Positions 35,675 through 43,781 of a DNA stretch of 64,000 nt are shown piece by piece. The position numbers and the translations under genes were made by a program. This stretch comes from a bacterium (GTDB taxonomy: Bacteria; Deinococcota; Deinococci; Deinococcales; Deinococcaceae). The notes below the pieces were generated by a model. That model was not told the DNA's origin and searched no databases. It saw only the letters and a list, made by a program, of their open reading frames with translations. The stretch lies in NCBI GenBank assembly GCA_021810505.1, contig JAJZIR010000006.1, positions 62,001 through 126,000 on the forward strand, read 5' to 3'. Position 1 is the first letter of the stretch; each line of letters begins with the position of its first letter.

Positions 35675-36802
35675 CCCGCGTCGCTGTCCGTCTCCCTCGC
35701 CCTGCTGGCAGCGATCCTGGGGGCCCTGATCGGATCCTTCAGCAACGTCCTCATCTACCGCCTCCCCCGCGGCGAGTCGGTGGTCCTGCCCCCCTCCCAC
35801 TGCCCTCACTGCAACCACCGCTTGAGCCCGCTGGACTTGATCCCGGTGCTGTCTTGGATCTTCTTGGGCGGCCGCTGCCGCTACTGCCACGCGCCGATCA
35901 GCCCGCGCTACCCGCTGGTCGAAGCCATCAGCGCGGCCGGCTACCTGGCTTTGGCGATGCTCTTCCCGCCCTGGCAAGTCGGCTTCCGGCTGCTGGGGCT
36001 GTGGTGCCTGTTCACCATGCTGCTGGTGGCCAGCAGCATCGACATCGACCTCCAGCAGATCCCTGACGGCATCTCCCTGCCCGGAATCGCCATCGGGCTG
36101 CTGTTCGCCTTGGGGGGGAGGGTGAACGGCCTGCCCAGCCTGCCGGGTTTCGGCGGAGCGCTCAGAGGGGCGCTGCTGGGGGCAGGGCTGCTGGTCTTGA
36201 TCGGGACGCTGGGGGCTTGGGTGCTGCGGCGCCTGCGCGAACCCCGCCATCCCGAGTACCCGGTGGGCTACATGCAGATCGGGCTGGCCGGCTTGGTGGG
36301 GGCCTGGCTGGGCCCCTTAGTAGGCCTGCTGGTCGGGGTAGCGGCGGTGGGGATCAACCTGGCGCGCAGGCGGGTGCTGCGCGTCCCTGACTGGTTGACC
36401 CAGGGCGGGCTGCTGCTCTCGGTGGTCCTGGGGGCCGACAATCTGGGGCCGGGGCTGATCAAGGTCGTCCAGGGAGCGCTCCAGGGGGCAGGGGCCATGG
36501 CCATCCTGGCGGGCCTGTACTGGTGGACCAGGCCCGAGGTGGAGGGTCAGGAGTACGACCCCGTCGCCATGGGCTTCGGCGATGTCAAGCTGGCGGCCAT
36601 GATCGGGGCTTTTCTGGGAGCCGAGAGCCTGCTGATCGCGGTAGCGGTGGCCGTTTTCCTAGGGGCTGTGCTGGGGAGCCTGAACCGGCTGATGAGCGGG
36701 AATAGGATCTTGCCCTTCGGCCCTTACCTGGCCGCTGGGGCGCTGGCCGCCCTGCTGCTGGGAGGCGTCCTCGCACCCTGGCTCACCCGGGTATTCGCCT
36801 GA
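35672..36802 (+). CDS. pilD: prepilin peptidase / N-methyltransferase PilD
   Basis: 376 residues, many membrane helices. The N-terminal methylase domain has two CxxC pairs (CPHC, CRYC) around residues 45-75. The aspartic-peptidase residues lie in SSIDIDLQQIPD and in MGFGDVKLAAMIG. It cleaves and methylates type IV pilin precursors, needed for pili and for natural transformation in this phylum. It is longer than the usual 250-290 residues because of an insert of about 100 residues containing extra helices (about 170-275) between the two catalytic regions. Confidence 0.9.
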   Translation: MPASLSVSLALLAAILGALIGSFSNVLIYRLPRGESVVLPPSHCPHCNHRLSPLDLIPVLSWIFLGGRCRYCHAPISPRYPLVEAISAAGYLALAMLFPPWQVGFRLLGLWCLFTMLLVASSIDIDLQQIPDGISLPGIAIGLLFALGGRVNGLPSLPGFGGALRGALLGAGLLVLIGTLGAWVLRRLREPRHPEYPVGYMQIGLAGLVGAWLGPLVGLLVGVAAVGINLARRRVLRVPDWLTQGGLLLSVVLGADNLGPGLIKVVQGALQGAGAMAILAGLYWWTRPEVEGQEYDPVAMGFGDVKLAAMIGAFLGAESLLIAVAVAVFLGAVLGSLNRLMSGNRILPFGPYLAAGALAALLLGGVLAPWLTRVFA

Positions 36803-36809
36803 ATTCAGG

Positions 36810-37628
36810 TCAGCGGAGCGGCGCAGGCTGGAAGGGGGCCCCAGGTTTGACAGCCTGGATGGTCGCTGAGACGACGTAATCCGCGACACTGGTTCCCGGC
36901 GCCCAGCCCCGGATGAACTGCTCGCTGGCGCCCTGAGGGAGCACGCGGATCTCGGTGAACCCGCTGGCCTCCAGCACCGCCTCGATTTCTGAAACTGTAG
37001 AGGCGCCCGCCACACAACCGACATAGAGCGCCATATCCTGCCTGACCTCTTCCGGCAAGTCGGCAAAGGCGACGATGTCCGATATGGCCAGGCGACCACC
37101 CGGCTTCAGAACGCGTAAGGCCTCGGCGAACACCCGGAGCTTATCGGGCGACAGGTTGATCACGCAGTTCGAGAGGATGATATCTACCGTCGCGTCCGCA
37201 ACGGGCAGGTTTTCGATCTCACCGAGCCGGAATTCGACGTTCTGATAGCCACCCGAAGCCGCACCAGCGCGCGCCTTGGAGACCATTGCAGGCGTCATGT
37301 CCACGCCGATGACTCGCCCAGTGTCCCCGACCGCCCGTGCAGCCAGAAAGCAATCGAATCCGCCACCGCTACCTAGATCGAGGACGACTTCCCCAGGCTT
37401 CAGCGCAGCGATCACCTGGGGATTCCCGCAACCCAGCCCCATGTCGGCTCCCTGAGGGATGACGCTGATCTCCTCAGCGCTATATCCCAGTTCCCGGGAG
37501 CAAGTCCCCGTGCTGGCCACGAGCACTTCCGGGCCGCGACACCCGCAGCTCGCATCGCTGCTCTCGGCAACCTGGCTGTAGCGCTGCCGAACCGCCTGGC
37601 GTATCCGGTCGTTCTTCAGATCCTCCAT
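36810..37628 (-). CDS. arsM: arsenite S-adenosylmethionine methyltransferase ArsM
   Basis: 272 residues. The SAM-binding VLDLGSGGGFDCFLAAR lies about residue 84. The ArsM-type conserved cysteines appear in CGCRG (about 28), SNCVINLSPDK (about 153) and YVGCVAG (about 203); the first segment also matches the EEISVIPQGADMGLGCGNP pattern. It methylates As(III) to volatile or less harmful forms. No arsR or arsC is next to it. It faces pilD tail to tail with 7 bases between the stop codons. Confidence 0.9.
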   Translation of the reverse strand: MEDLKNDRIRQAVRQRYSQVAESSDASCGCRGPEVLVASTGTCSRELGYSAEEISVIPQGADMGLGCGNPQVIAALKPGEVVLDLGSGGGFDCFLAARAVGDTGRVIGVDMTPAMVSKARAGAASGGYQNVEFRLGEIENLPVADATVDIILSNCVINLSPDKLRVFAEALRVLKPGGRLAISDIVAFADLPEEVRQDMALYVGCVAGASTVSEIEAVLEASGFTEIRVLPQGASEQFIRGWAPGTSVADYVVSATIQAVKPGAPFQPAPLR

Positions 37629-37705
37629 ACTCCGCCTCTCCGGGCCTCTAGCCCGTCGCCAGTCTACAGCTAAATATATGGAAAATCATATTTTAAGTCT
37701 CTAAT
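37629..37705 (-). promoter_or_regulatory. arsM upstream region with -10 box and AT-rich imperfect inverted repeat
   Basis: Reading toward arsM, TAGACT is followed by a leader of about 37 bases containing GGAGAGGCGGAG next to the ATG. Just upstream is an AT-rich imperfect palindrome (AAATATATG ... CATATTTT, about 37672-37696) of the kind ArsR/SmtB repressors bind. No arsR gene is present, so the operator call is tentative. Confidence 0.4.
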
Positions 37706-38089
37706 CCAGCGGGACAACCGACCTGGGTGGTGCGCGGGCCTAGAGCAAGTAGAGTAAGCCTCCGGCCGAAGATCACGCCAGGGACCGAACGGGCCGCAGC
37801 GCCGAGGGAGCCCTGCGATCCGAGAGCCGCTCAAGGTAGTCGCGCACTCTTCGGTCAAACTCGCTCAAAGCAGGTAAGCGGCGGCACGCTGCTTTGGAGC
37901 TCCTGACGGCTAGCTTGGATGCGCTCAGCAGCAAGAAGAAGACCGGTGAGCCTGGACCAGCTGGAGGACGGAGGCAGGTCTCTACTCTTCAGGCCCTTAC
38001 CTAGCCGATCTGGCCGATCTCACCGTCTCGGAGGCCGCAACTCCGCCCGGCCTGGCGCAAGGCCACCGCGCGCTTGCGGCCGAGCCCGC
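37706..38089. other. gene-poor stretch between arsM and mdh
   Basis: About 380 bases with no convincing gene. It contains a decayed copy of the mdh 3' end (listed separately). Short open frames exist on both strands but none resembles a protein I recognise. Confidence 0.5.
37857..37932 (-). pseudogene. decayed duplicate of the mdh 3' end
   Basis: On the minus strand this reads [12 protein letters not shown] before diverging, matching the C-terminus of the adjacent malate dehydrogenase ([12 protein letters not shown]). At DNA level 37896-37929 matches 38125-38158 with two differences in 34 bases, and similarity continues weakly to the end of the gene. The copies are 229 bases apart in the same orientation. 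It is a remnant of a local duplication or insertion at the mdh end. Confidence 0.65.
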
Positions 38090-39070
38090 TCAGAGCAGGT
38101 GGGCCACGGCGGCGCGCTCCTCTAGGAGCTCCTGATGGCTAGCCTGGATGCGCTCAGCGGCGAAAGGAATGACCTCGAGCCCAGGGACGATCTGGTACTC
38201 GCCGTCCTGGCAGGTAACCGGGAAGCCGAAGACCACCCCTTCGGGAATCCCGTAGGAGCCGTCGCTGAGAACGCCCATACTGACCCACTGGCCCGGGCCA
38301 GTCCCTAGGACCCAATCGCGCATGTGGTCGATAGCGGCGTTGGCGGCGCTGGCGGCGCTGGAGAAGCCCCTGGCCTCGATGATGGCCGCACCGCGCTTCT
38401 GCACGGTCGGGATGAAAGTCTCTTGGATCCAGTTCAGATCCACCGCTTCCCAGACCCTGCGGCCCTCGACCAGCGCGTGGCTGAGGTCAGGGTACTGGGT
38501 CGAGGAGTGGTTGCCCCAGACCGCCACCCGCTCGACCGCCGTCACCGGCACCTTCAGGTGGGCGGCTAGCTGGGCCACCGCCCGGTTGTGGTCCAGCCTG
38601 AGCATGGCCGTGAAGTTGCGGGCGGGCAAACCGGAAGCGCTGCGCAGGGCGATCAGCGCGTTGGTGTTCGCCGGATTCCCCACTACCAGCACCTTGACCT
38701 GGGGATGGGCGGCTTGGGCCAACGCCTTGCCCTGCACGGTGAAGATGGCGCCGTTGGCCTCCAGCAGGTCCTTGCGCTCCATGCCCTTGCTGCGCGGGCG
38801 GCTGCCCACCAGCAGCGCGAAGTGCGCTCCCTTAAAGGCCACCGTGGGGTCGTCTGAGGTCTCGATACCAGCCAGCAAGGGGAAGGCGCAGTCCTGCAGC
38901 TCCATCACCACGCCGCGCAGCGCAGGCATGGCGGCCGAAATCTCCAGCAGCTGCAGGATCACCGGTTGGTCCGGACCGAGCATCTCGCCGGCAGCGATCC
39001 GGAAGAGCAGGCTGTAGCCGATCTGACCGGCGGCTCCGGTCACTGCCACGCGCACGGGTTCACGCATCAT
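38090..39070 (-). CDS. mdh: malate dehydrogenase, Thermus type
   Basis: 326 residues of the cytosolic-type (two-domain LDH/MDH) family. [20 protein letters not shown] binds NAD, and the pattern is almost identical to Thermus [15 protein letters not shown] follows; Asp160 in LRLDHNRA and His188 in WGNHSST form the catalytic pair, with the substrate arginines in the mobile loop ([11 protein letters not shown]) and near [11 protein letters not shown]. It interconverts malate and oxaloacetate in the TCA cycle. ATG is the first of two adjacent ATGs, 6 bases after TAAAGT. Confidence 0.94.
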   Translation of the reverse strand: MMREPVRVAVTGAAGQIGYSLLFRIAAGEMLGPDQPVILQLLEISAAMPALRGVVMELQDCAFPLLAGIETSDDPTVAFKGAHFALLVGSRPRSKGMERKDLLEANGAIFTVQGKALAQAAHPQVKVLVVGNPANTNALIALRSASGLPARNFTAMLRLDHNRAVAQLAAHLKVPVTAVERVAVWGNHSSTQYPDLSHALVEGRRVWEAVDLNWIQETFIPTVQKRGAAIIEARGFSSAASAANAAIDHMRDWVLGTGPGQWVSMGVLSDGSYGIPEGVVFGFPVTCQDGEYQIVPGLEVIPFAAERIQASHQELLEERAAVAHLL

Positions 39071-39082
39071 TTCCTGACTTTA
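39068..39082 (-). promoter_or_regulatory. leaderless-type -10 box for mdh
   Basis: On the minus strand TAAAGT (complement of 39077-39082), CAGGAA, then ATG at 39070. Confidence 0.55.
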
Positions 39083-39165
39083 CACCAAGGCCCGCGGCGG
39101 CGCAGCAGCCCCCGGAACAGCCGCTCCCCCGCTTCCTAGCCTAAGATGGCTGCAGGAGGAAGCCC

Positions 39166-39588
39166 ATGCAAGAGCAAGTTGTCGCTTTCCGTTCCATCCG
39201 CGCGCCGCTCCAGGAGCTGATCGCCAAGATCCCCGAGGAGAAGGGCGGCTTCTCGGCCTGGTCCGGGGGGATGACCATCACCCAGCTGGTGGACCACCTG
39301 ATCAATTCGGGCAACCGCATGGTCGGCAGGCAGGCCGAGGCGGCGCAGTCGAAAAGCCTGGGCGAGGCCCGGGCCGCCCTGGACAGGAACACCGAGGAAG
39401 TGAGCGAGCTGCTGGCCTCGCTGAGCCAAGCGCAGCTGCAGGAGACCGTAGAGGCCCTCGGCAGGAAGCTCACCAGGGGCCAGCTCCTAGGCATGCAGCG
39501 GGTGCACGAGTCGCACCACAAGGGTCAGCTCTGGATGATGGCCCGGATGGTGGGCGTCGAGCCGCCCTTCTTCTTCAAGACGGCCTGA
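39166..39588 (+). CDS. DinB-superfamily protein
   Basis: 140 residues, a four-helix-bundle DinB/YfiT-like protein. Candidate metal-binding histidines are in TQLVDHLINSG (about 43) and RVHESHHKGQL (about 122-126), giving the family's His triad. Related proteins include thiol transferases using bacillithiol or mycothiol, which would pair with the candidate BshB at 35 kb, but that is speculation. A good ribosome binding site (AGGAGG) lies 6 bases before the ATG. It overlaps glgA by 14 bases at the 3' end. Confidence 0.8.
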   Translation: MQEQVVAFRSIRAPLQELIAKIPEEKGGFSAWSGGMTITQLVDHLINSGNRMVGRQAEAAQSKSLGEARAALDRNTEEVSELLASLSQAQLQETVEALGRKLTRGQLLGMQRVHESHHKGQLWMMARMVGVEPPFFFKTA

Positions 39589-40933
39589 GCGCAGCGTAGC
39601 GCTCCAGGTAAGCTCGGGCCGGCCCCTCCCAGGACCAGTCCAGGCGCATGGCTGCGCGGACCCGCCGCTTCCAGTCCCGACTCCCCAGCAGGTCTGCAGC
39701 CCTATCGGTCGCGGCCAGCAGCGCCTCCGGCTCGGGCCGGTCGAAGAGAAAGCCGATATCGGGAGAGACGGTGTCGATCAGGCCACCGGTGCGCCGCACC
39801 ACCGGCAAGCAGCCGTAACGCTGGGCGATCATCTGGCTCAGGCCACAGGGTTCGAAGTGGCTGGGCATCAGGAAGGCGTCGGAGCCAGCGTAGATCCGGT
39901 GAGCCAGGGCCTCATCGATCCCCGACCTGTAGGTGAGCAGGCCCGAGCGAGCGAGCTCCGACAGCTGGGCCTCCATGCCGGGGTCACCGCTGCCCAGCAG
40001 GACCAGGTTCCAGCGCTCGGACAGGCGCTCCGCAGCCGCGAGGACCAGGTCGATGCCTTTCTGCTCGGCGATCCTGGTAACCATGCTCAGGATAGGCCGG
40101 CGGTCCAAGCGCAGCGCAGCGCGGAGCTCCGCGCTGCGCTGCGCGCGCTCGGTCAAGCTCTGAAAGGAGGCGTAAGGGTCGTGCGCCGGATCCCAACGCT
40201 GCTGGTCCAGCCCATTCAGGATCCCGACTAACCGGCCAGCGTCTCTGACCTGGCGCAGCATCCCGTCTAAGCCCTCCCCGCGCTCCGGAGTGGTGATCTC
40301 GCGCGCGTAGGTCGGCGAGACGGTGGTCACCAGGTCGGCCCAACGGATTCCGGCCTTCATCAGGTTGGCGTCGCCGTAGAACTCCAAGCCGTCCGGTCCG
40401 AACAGCTCGGCCGGAAGACCCGACCAGCTGCGAACCTCTTCCAGGTTCCAGCGGCCCTGGTAGTTGAGGTTGTGGATGGTGTAGACCAACTTGGCCGAGC
40501 CCAGCCGGTTAGCCTCCGGCCCGTAGCGGAGCAGCGCTGGCAGCAGGCCGGTCGCCCAATCGTGGGCGTGCACCACATCCGGGCGCAACCCGGCTACCTG
40601 CAACGCGGCGATCACCGCCAGGTCGAACTGCACGAACCTCCAGACGTCGTCTCGGTACCCGTAGAGGTCGGCGCCTTCGAACATCCGGCCGCCGATGAGC
40701 AGGTGAATCACCCCCGCGAGCTCGACTCGGCCCAGGCGGAAGACCTCCCCGGCGCTTCCAAACTCACCCAGCAGCTCGGGCTGACCCTGCAGGCTGCCGT
40801 ACCAGGGAGAGACGGTGAAGACCTGATCGGCACCGACCTGGCGCTGGGCCGCCGGCAGGACTCCCAAGACGTCGGCGAGGCCACCGCTGCGTGACAGCGG
40901 GTACACCTCGGAGCTGGCGTGGAGGATCACCAC
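39575..40933 (-). CDS. glgA: glycogen synthase (GT5, ADP-glucose type)
   Basis: 452 residues, two Rossmann domains. The N-terminal ADP-glucose loop normally reads KTGGL; here it is SRSGGLADVLG, with Arg in the Lys position. HDWATGLLPALLRY, TIHNLNYQG and the C-terminal SRIAEQKG-like segment (VTRIAEQKGIDLVL) and LMPSHFEPCGLSQM (GT-B acceptor/phosphate region with the catalytic Glu) are intact. It extends alpha-1,4-glucan from ADP-glucose. The first of two GTGs is used because TAGACT lies 6 bases upstream. Confidence 0.88.
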   Translation of the reverse strand: MVILHASSEVYPLSRSGGLADVLGVLPAAQRQVGADQVFTVSPWYGSLQGQPELLGEFGSAGEVFRLGRVELAGVIHLLIGGRMFEGADLYGYRDDVWRFVQFDLAVIAALQVAGLRPDVVHAHDWATGLLPALLRYGPEANRLGSAKLVYTIHNLNYQGRWNLEEVRSWSGLPAELFGPDGLEFYGDANLMKAGIRWADLVTTVSPTYAREITTPERGEGLDGMLRQVRDAGRLVGILNGLDQQRWDPAHDPYASFQSLTERAQRSAELRAALRLDRRPILSMVTRIAEQKGIDLVLAAAERLSERWNLVLLGSGDPGMEAQLSELARSGLLTYRSGIDEALAHRIYAGSDAFLMPSHFEPCGLSQMIAQRYGCLPVVRRTGGLIDTVSPDIGFLFDRPEPEALLAATDRAADLLGSRDWKRRVRAAMRLDWSWEGPARAYLERYAALRPS

Positions 40934-40945
40934 CCCAGCAGTCTA
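40931..40945 (-). promoter_or_regulatory. leaderless-type -10 box for glgA
   Basis: On the minus strand TAGACT (complement of 40940-40945), GCTGGG, then GTG at 40933. It decides between two consecutive GTG codons. Confidence 0.55.
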
Positions 40946-40975
40946 CGCGAGACCGCGGGTCCCGAGGGCGGGAGC

Positions 40976-41377
40976 TCAGGGCGCGCTGCTCACCTGTACG
41001 GCGAACTGCTGGCTAGATGCCAGCATGCCCGCGCTGGCCGTGACCGTCACCAGGTAGGTTCCAGTCCTACCCAGAGAAGAGACGGTCAAGGTAAAGGGCA
41101 ACGTGCCGTCGACCGGCAAGCTGACCTGAGCGGGAGCGAAACCCAGCGCCCCGTAGCTGACACCGGTCCCGGAGAGAACCTGCTCGCTGAGCTGCACCGG
41201 ACCGCCCAGACCCCCGGAGGCCTGCAGGGTCATCCGCTCCTGACCGCTGCTGCCAGCTGCCAGCTGCAGGGCGGATCCGCCCCGCAGGGACAGCTGATCG
41301 CTGTTCCCGGAGCAAGCGGCCAGAGAGGCGGCCAAAGCGAGTCCAGCAGCGGCGGCGCACAGGGTTCTCAGGTTCAC
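40976..41377 (-). CDS. putative lipoprotein with Ig-like C-terminal part
   Basis: 133 residues. The N-terminus is a lipoprotein signal (LRTLCAAAAGLALAASLAAC) with the lipidated Cys at about 22. The rest is rich in Gly, Ser and beta-forming residues (SLPVDGTLPFTLTVSSLG, TGTYLVTVTASAG), suggesting one Ig-like or beta-sandwich domain exposed on the outer side of the membrane. There is no specific relative that I recognise. Confidence 0.7.
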   Translation of the reverse strand: MNLRTLCAAAAGLALAASLAACSGNSDQLSLRGGSALQLAAGSSGQERMTLQASGGLGGPVQLSEQVLSGTGVSYGALGFAPAQVSLPVDGTLPFTLTVSSLGRTGTYLVTVTASAGMLASSQQFAVQVSSAP

Positions 41378-41389
41378 TCCAGCACTCTA
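41375..41389 (-). promoter_or_regulatory. leaderless-type -10 box for the lipoprotein gene
   Basis: On the minus strand TAGAGT (complement of 41384-41389), GCTGGA, then GTG at 41377. Confidence 0.55.
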
Positions 41390-41432
41390 GGGGCTGGAGG
41401 AGGGCCCGGTCAACTGAGGATCCCCCCTCGCG

Positions 41433-41462
41433 TTGACACCGTCAGAAACATGGTGATAGACT
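41433..41462 (+). promoter_or_regulatory. promoter of the tRNA pair
   Basis: TTGACA (41433-41438), an 18-base spacer and TAGACT (41457-41462), 39 bases before the first tRNA. A perfect -35 box fits a stable-RNA promoter. Confidence 0.65.
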
Positions 41463-41501
41463 CCGGCGGCCGGGGCTCAGCCTGAGTCCGGTACCTGGCC
41501 C

Positions 41502-41577
41502 GGGCTCTTAGCTCAATGGTTAGAGCAGTCGGCTCATAACCGATTGGGTACAGGTTCAAATCCTGTAGAGCCCACCA
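41502..41577 (+). tRNA. tRNA with anticodon CAT (elongator Met or Ile2)
   Basis: A complete cloverleaf of 76 bases with encoded CCA. Acceptor stem GGGCTCT pairs with AGAGCCC; anticodon arm GTCGG-CTCATAA-CCGAT; T arm ACAGG-TTCAAAT-CCTGT. CAT may be methionine or, if the C is lysidinylated by TilS, isoleucine (AUA). The D-loop and anticodon stem look closer to E. coli ileX than to its elongator Met tRNA, so Ile2 is somewhat favoured. Confidence 0.9.
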
Positions 41578-41578
41578 T

Positions 41579-41653
<75 letters not shown>

Positions 41654-42018
41654 CAACTAGCTGGGAAGTGCAGCGAGGCGGTCCCTGAGCAGGTAGAGCT
41701 GGGACCGCCTCGGGCGCAGAAAATGGCCGTGGGCTTCCGGGACAGCTGACCCCGCCCGCGCTGCGGAGTTGCCGCAGGGGCAGCGCCCCGCCCACCTCGC
41801 GCCGCAACCGGTGGGGTAGGGCGACCGAGGGAGAGCGGCTCTGCGCATCTCCCCAGCTCTGCCACCAGCGCGGCGCAGGGCTAGTGAGCTCTCTGGCCGA
41901 GCGCTCAGCGAGCGCGTCCAACCAGGGAAGCCGGAGCGATCTAGGCGGCGGAGCTGAGCTTGGGCCCAGGGCCGGTCCAGTTTCCCGAAAACTACAGCCT
42001 TTCTTCAAGCCGAACGGC
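41654..42018. other. gene-poor stretch downstream of the tRNAs
   Basis: About 365 bases with no supportable gene. Open frames here read through in several directions, but none has recognisable protein sequence. No integrase, no insertion-sequence ends and no copy of a tRNA 3' end could be found. Confidence 0.45.
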
Positions 42019-42374
42019 TTAGCGCTCGGCCCAGGGCGAGGCGGCAAAGACCTGTTCGGGACCGATCCGCCCCAGCAGCTTGAATGCGTGTTGGCTCTTG
42101 CTGTAGGGGCCGGCCTTATCGGGCGGCTCTGCGCGGGAAGAACGTTGTCGTGAGAGCCCTCGCCAAAAAAGCGGCTAAGTGCTTCCCGGTCCGCCAGAAA
42201 CCAGCTTTCCATCACCTGCACCATCAGATGGCAGTCGGTCTCGCGCGCCCCCTTTGGCTTATCCCAACGGTCGCCCGAGCGCTCCCCGAGGTGCTTCTGA
42301 GGCTGCCAATCCTCCCGGTCGCCAGATTGCTCAGAAAGGCGGCTGCCCCATAGGCTCTCGTTGGGGGCCCCCAC
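42019..42374 (-). pseudogene. DUF4276-family gene remnant, frameshifted
   Basis: Starting at 42374 the minus strand encodes a DUF4276 core, including DRWDKPKGARETDCHLMVQV and MESWFLADREALSRFFG, ending near DNVLPA. The family's C-terminal part continues in another frame as KAGPYSKSQHAFKLLGRIGP and stops at 42019. A frameshift, and probably the loss of a short central piece, separate them. The normal N-terminus with the VDSE-type motif is also missing. DUF4276 proteins usually sit next to an AAA ATPase in what look like defence or toxin-type pairs; no such partner remains here. Confidence 0.72.
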
Positions 42375-42539
42375 CGTTAACAGAGGCTGTGTGGGGATGA
42401 GATTCTGGAAATCCCGATTCTTGGATAGCGACTACTCGTCGGTTTTTTTACATACCCTTGTATTTTTTACTAGGATAGAACTACTATTTCCTCGCTCGTC
42501 CGCGCCCCGGCGGGGAATCCCGGGGCTAGGAGACTCCCT

Positions 42540-43091
42540 ATGGCCAACCCAAGGTCCAGCTCCCTCAAAATTGCCTTGGCGTTACACAGCGCTTTAGGCC
42601 ATTCCTGGGCGCTCCTGCTTAGCAAGCCTACCTCTGAGGAGGCAGCCGCCCTCCGAAAAAAGTGGTTGAGCGCTGCAACCGCCCCGGAGGCATTCAGAGC
42701 CGCCAGGCAGGCCCATAAGTTGGCTTGCCAGGTCGCCTCCGAGCCCCAGACCGTGGGCCCTGTCTTGCCTCATGCCCCTGAGATCGGAGAGCACGAGTCG
42801 CTCCATTATTTTAACTTTAATCTTCCTAAGATTGAGATGCTCTCGTGGCACGTGTGGATACCCAAGTCCGAGCGAAGCGTCTCTCTTCGTATTGCAAAGG
42901 AAAGGACGGGAAAGAAGTTCCATTACGTTTTGACGTGGGACTGGTATCCAGATAGGGAGCCTAGCTGGGAGCTGGGGTTCAATCTAAGTGAGGACTGCGC
43001 TGTGGTCATCCAGCAACTGAAGCCGGTGATCGGACCCGAAATTGTCCGCGCTGCCTGGGAAGAAGTGGAGCAAGCCAGCGACAGCCACTAA
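42540..43091 (+). CDS. orphan hypothetical protein, AT-richer than its surroundings
   Basis: 183 residues, no recognised family. The N-terminal half is helical (KIALALHSALGHSWALLLS, AFRAARQAHKLACQVASEP). The C-terminal half is mixed alpha/beta and Trp-rich (MLSWHVWIPKSERSVSLRI, YVLTWDWYPDREPSWELGF). There is no signal peptide or membrane helix. Codon use includes many AT-rich codons (TTT, ATT, AAG) rare in neighbouring genes, and the 100 bases upstream are unusually AT-rich. Both suggest recent transfer. It is bounded downstream by a strong hairpin. Function unknown. Confidence 0.6.
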   Translation: MANPRSSSLKIALALHSALGHSWALLLSKPTSEEAAALRKKWLSAATAPEAFRAARQAHKLACQVASEPQTVGPVLPHAPEIGEHESLHYFNFNLPKIEMLSWHVWIPKSERSVSLRIAKERTGKKFHYVLTWDWYPDREPSWELGFNLSEDCAVVIQQLKPVIGPEIVRAAWEEVEQASDSH

Positions 43092-43100
43092 GGTTAGCTG

Positions 43101-43135
43101 GCGCAGAGGAGGCACTCTAAGTGCCTCCTCTGCGC
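43101..43135 (+). terminator. strong hairpin after the orphan gene
   Basis: A perfect 16-base-pair stem with a 3-base loop: GCGCAGAGGAGGCACT, CTA, then its exact complement. It lies 9 bases after the stop codon at 43091. No T-run follows, so it may end transcription with Rho or protect the mRNA 3' end. Confidence 0.6.
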
Positions 43136-43781
43136 ACCCTCCGCCTCTCGCCCGTACCCTGGCGGCTTCCCAGACAAAGAAGAGGGCCAGGTACCCCGGA
43201 TCTATGCTAAGTCTCCGGTTTTCTGGCGGTCCCGGAGGGGCCACCCGACCCGAACAAGCTCAGCGGCCGCGTCTTGGATTTGGCCGCGCAGCCTCGGTCG
43301 CTGCGGATCGGAGCAGATTCCCCTGAGCTAGCTCCAGCCTACGCTCGCGGGTGGGTTCTCGCCGGCGCCGAAGTAGCCCCCGATGCGGATCTCGGCTGGA
43401 AGGTCACCTCCACCGGTACTGCAGGTGGGCTCCTGATCGGCGGGCACCCCGGCCCAAGCGCAGTGGCCGCGCGCCCAGCCCTGCCGGCTACCCCGGAGAG
43501 GTGGGACGCGCTCTGGGCAGTCTGTGAGCCCCGACCTCAATTGGATCCGAGAGGCGAAGTAACCCGGTAAAGGAGTCCGCTCAGCCGGCCCAGCTGAGCG
43601 GGCCCCGGCGGTTCGCCGTAACTGAGAAAATTGGTGAGCTGGATGGACCTGAGCACCCTAGCCTCCTACCCTCCTAGCGGCAGCCGAGCTGCGCTGCGCC
43701 TTCGCCCCCACAGCGCTTCCCCGAACCCACCCTGGGGACCCCACGCGCAACAAGGGGGTGGCTGGCTCAGGTCCGCGCGGC
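43136..43781. other. gene-poor stretch before the amidohydrolase gene
   Basis: About 645 bases. A plus-strand open frame of 98 codons (43274-43570) shows no recognisable sequence or ribosome binding site, and I do not call it. Nothing else is identifiable. Confidence 0.45.

Noticed and set aside
43274-43570. 98-codon plus-strand open frame
   Set aside because: No ribosome binding site, no recognisable sequence, and several equally long frames overlap it on the other strand.
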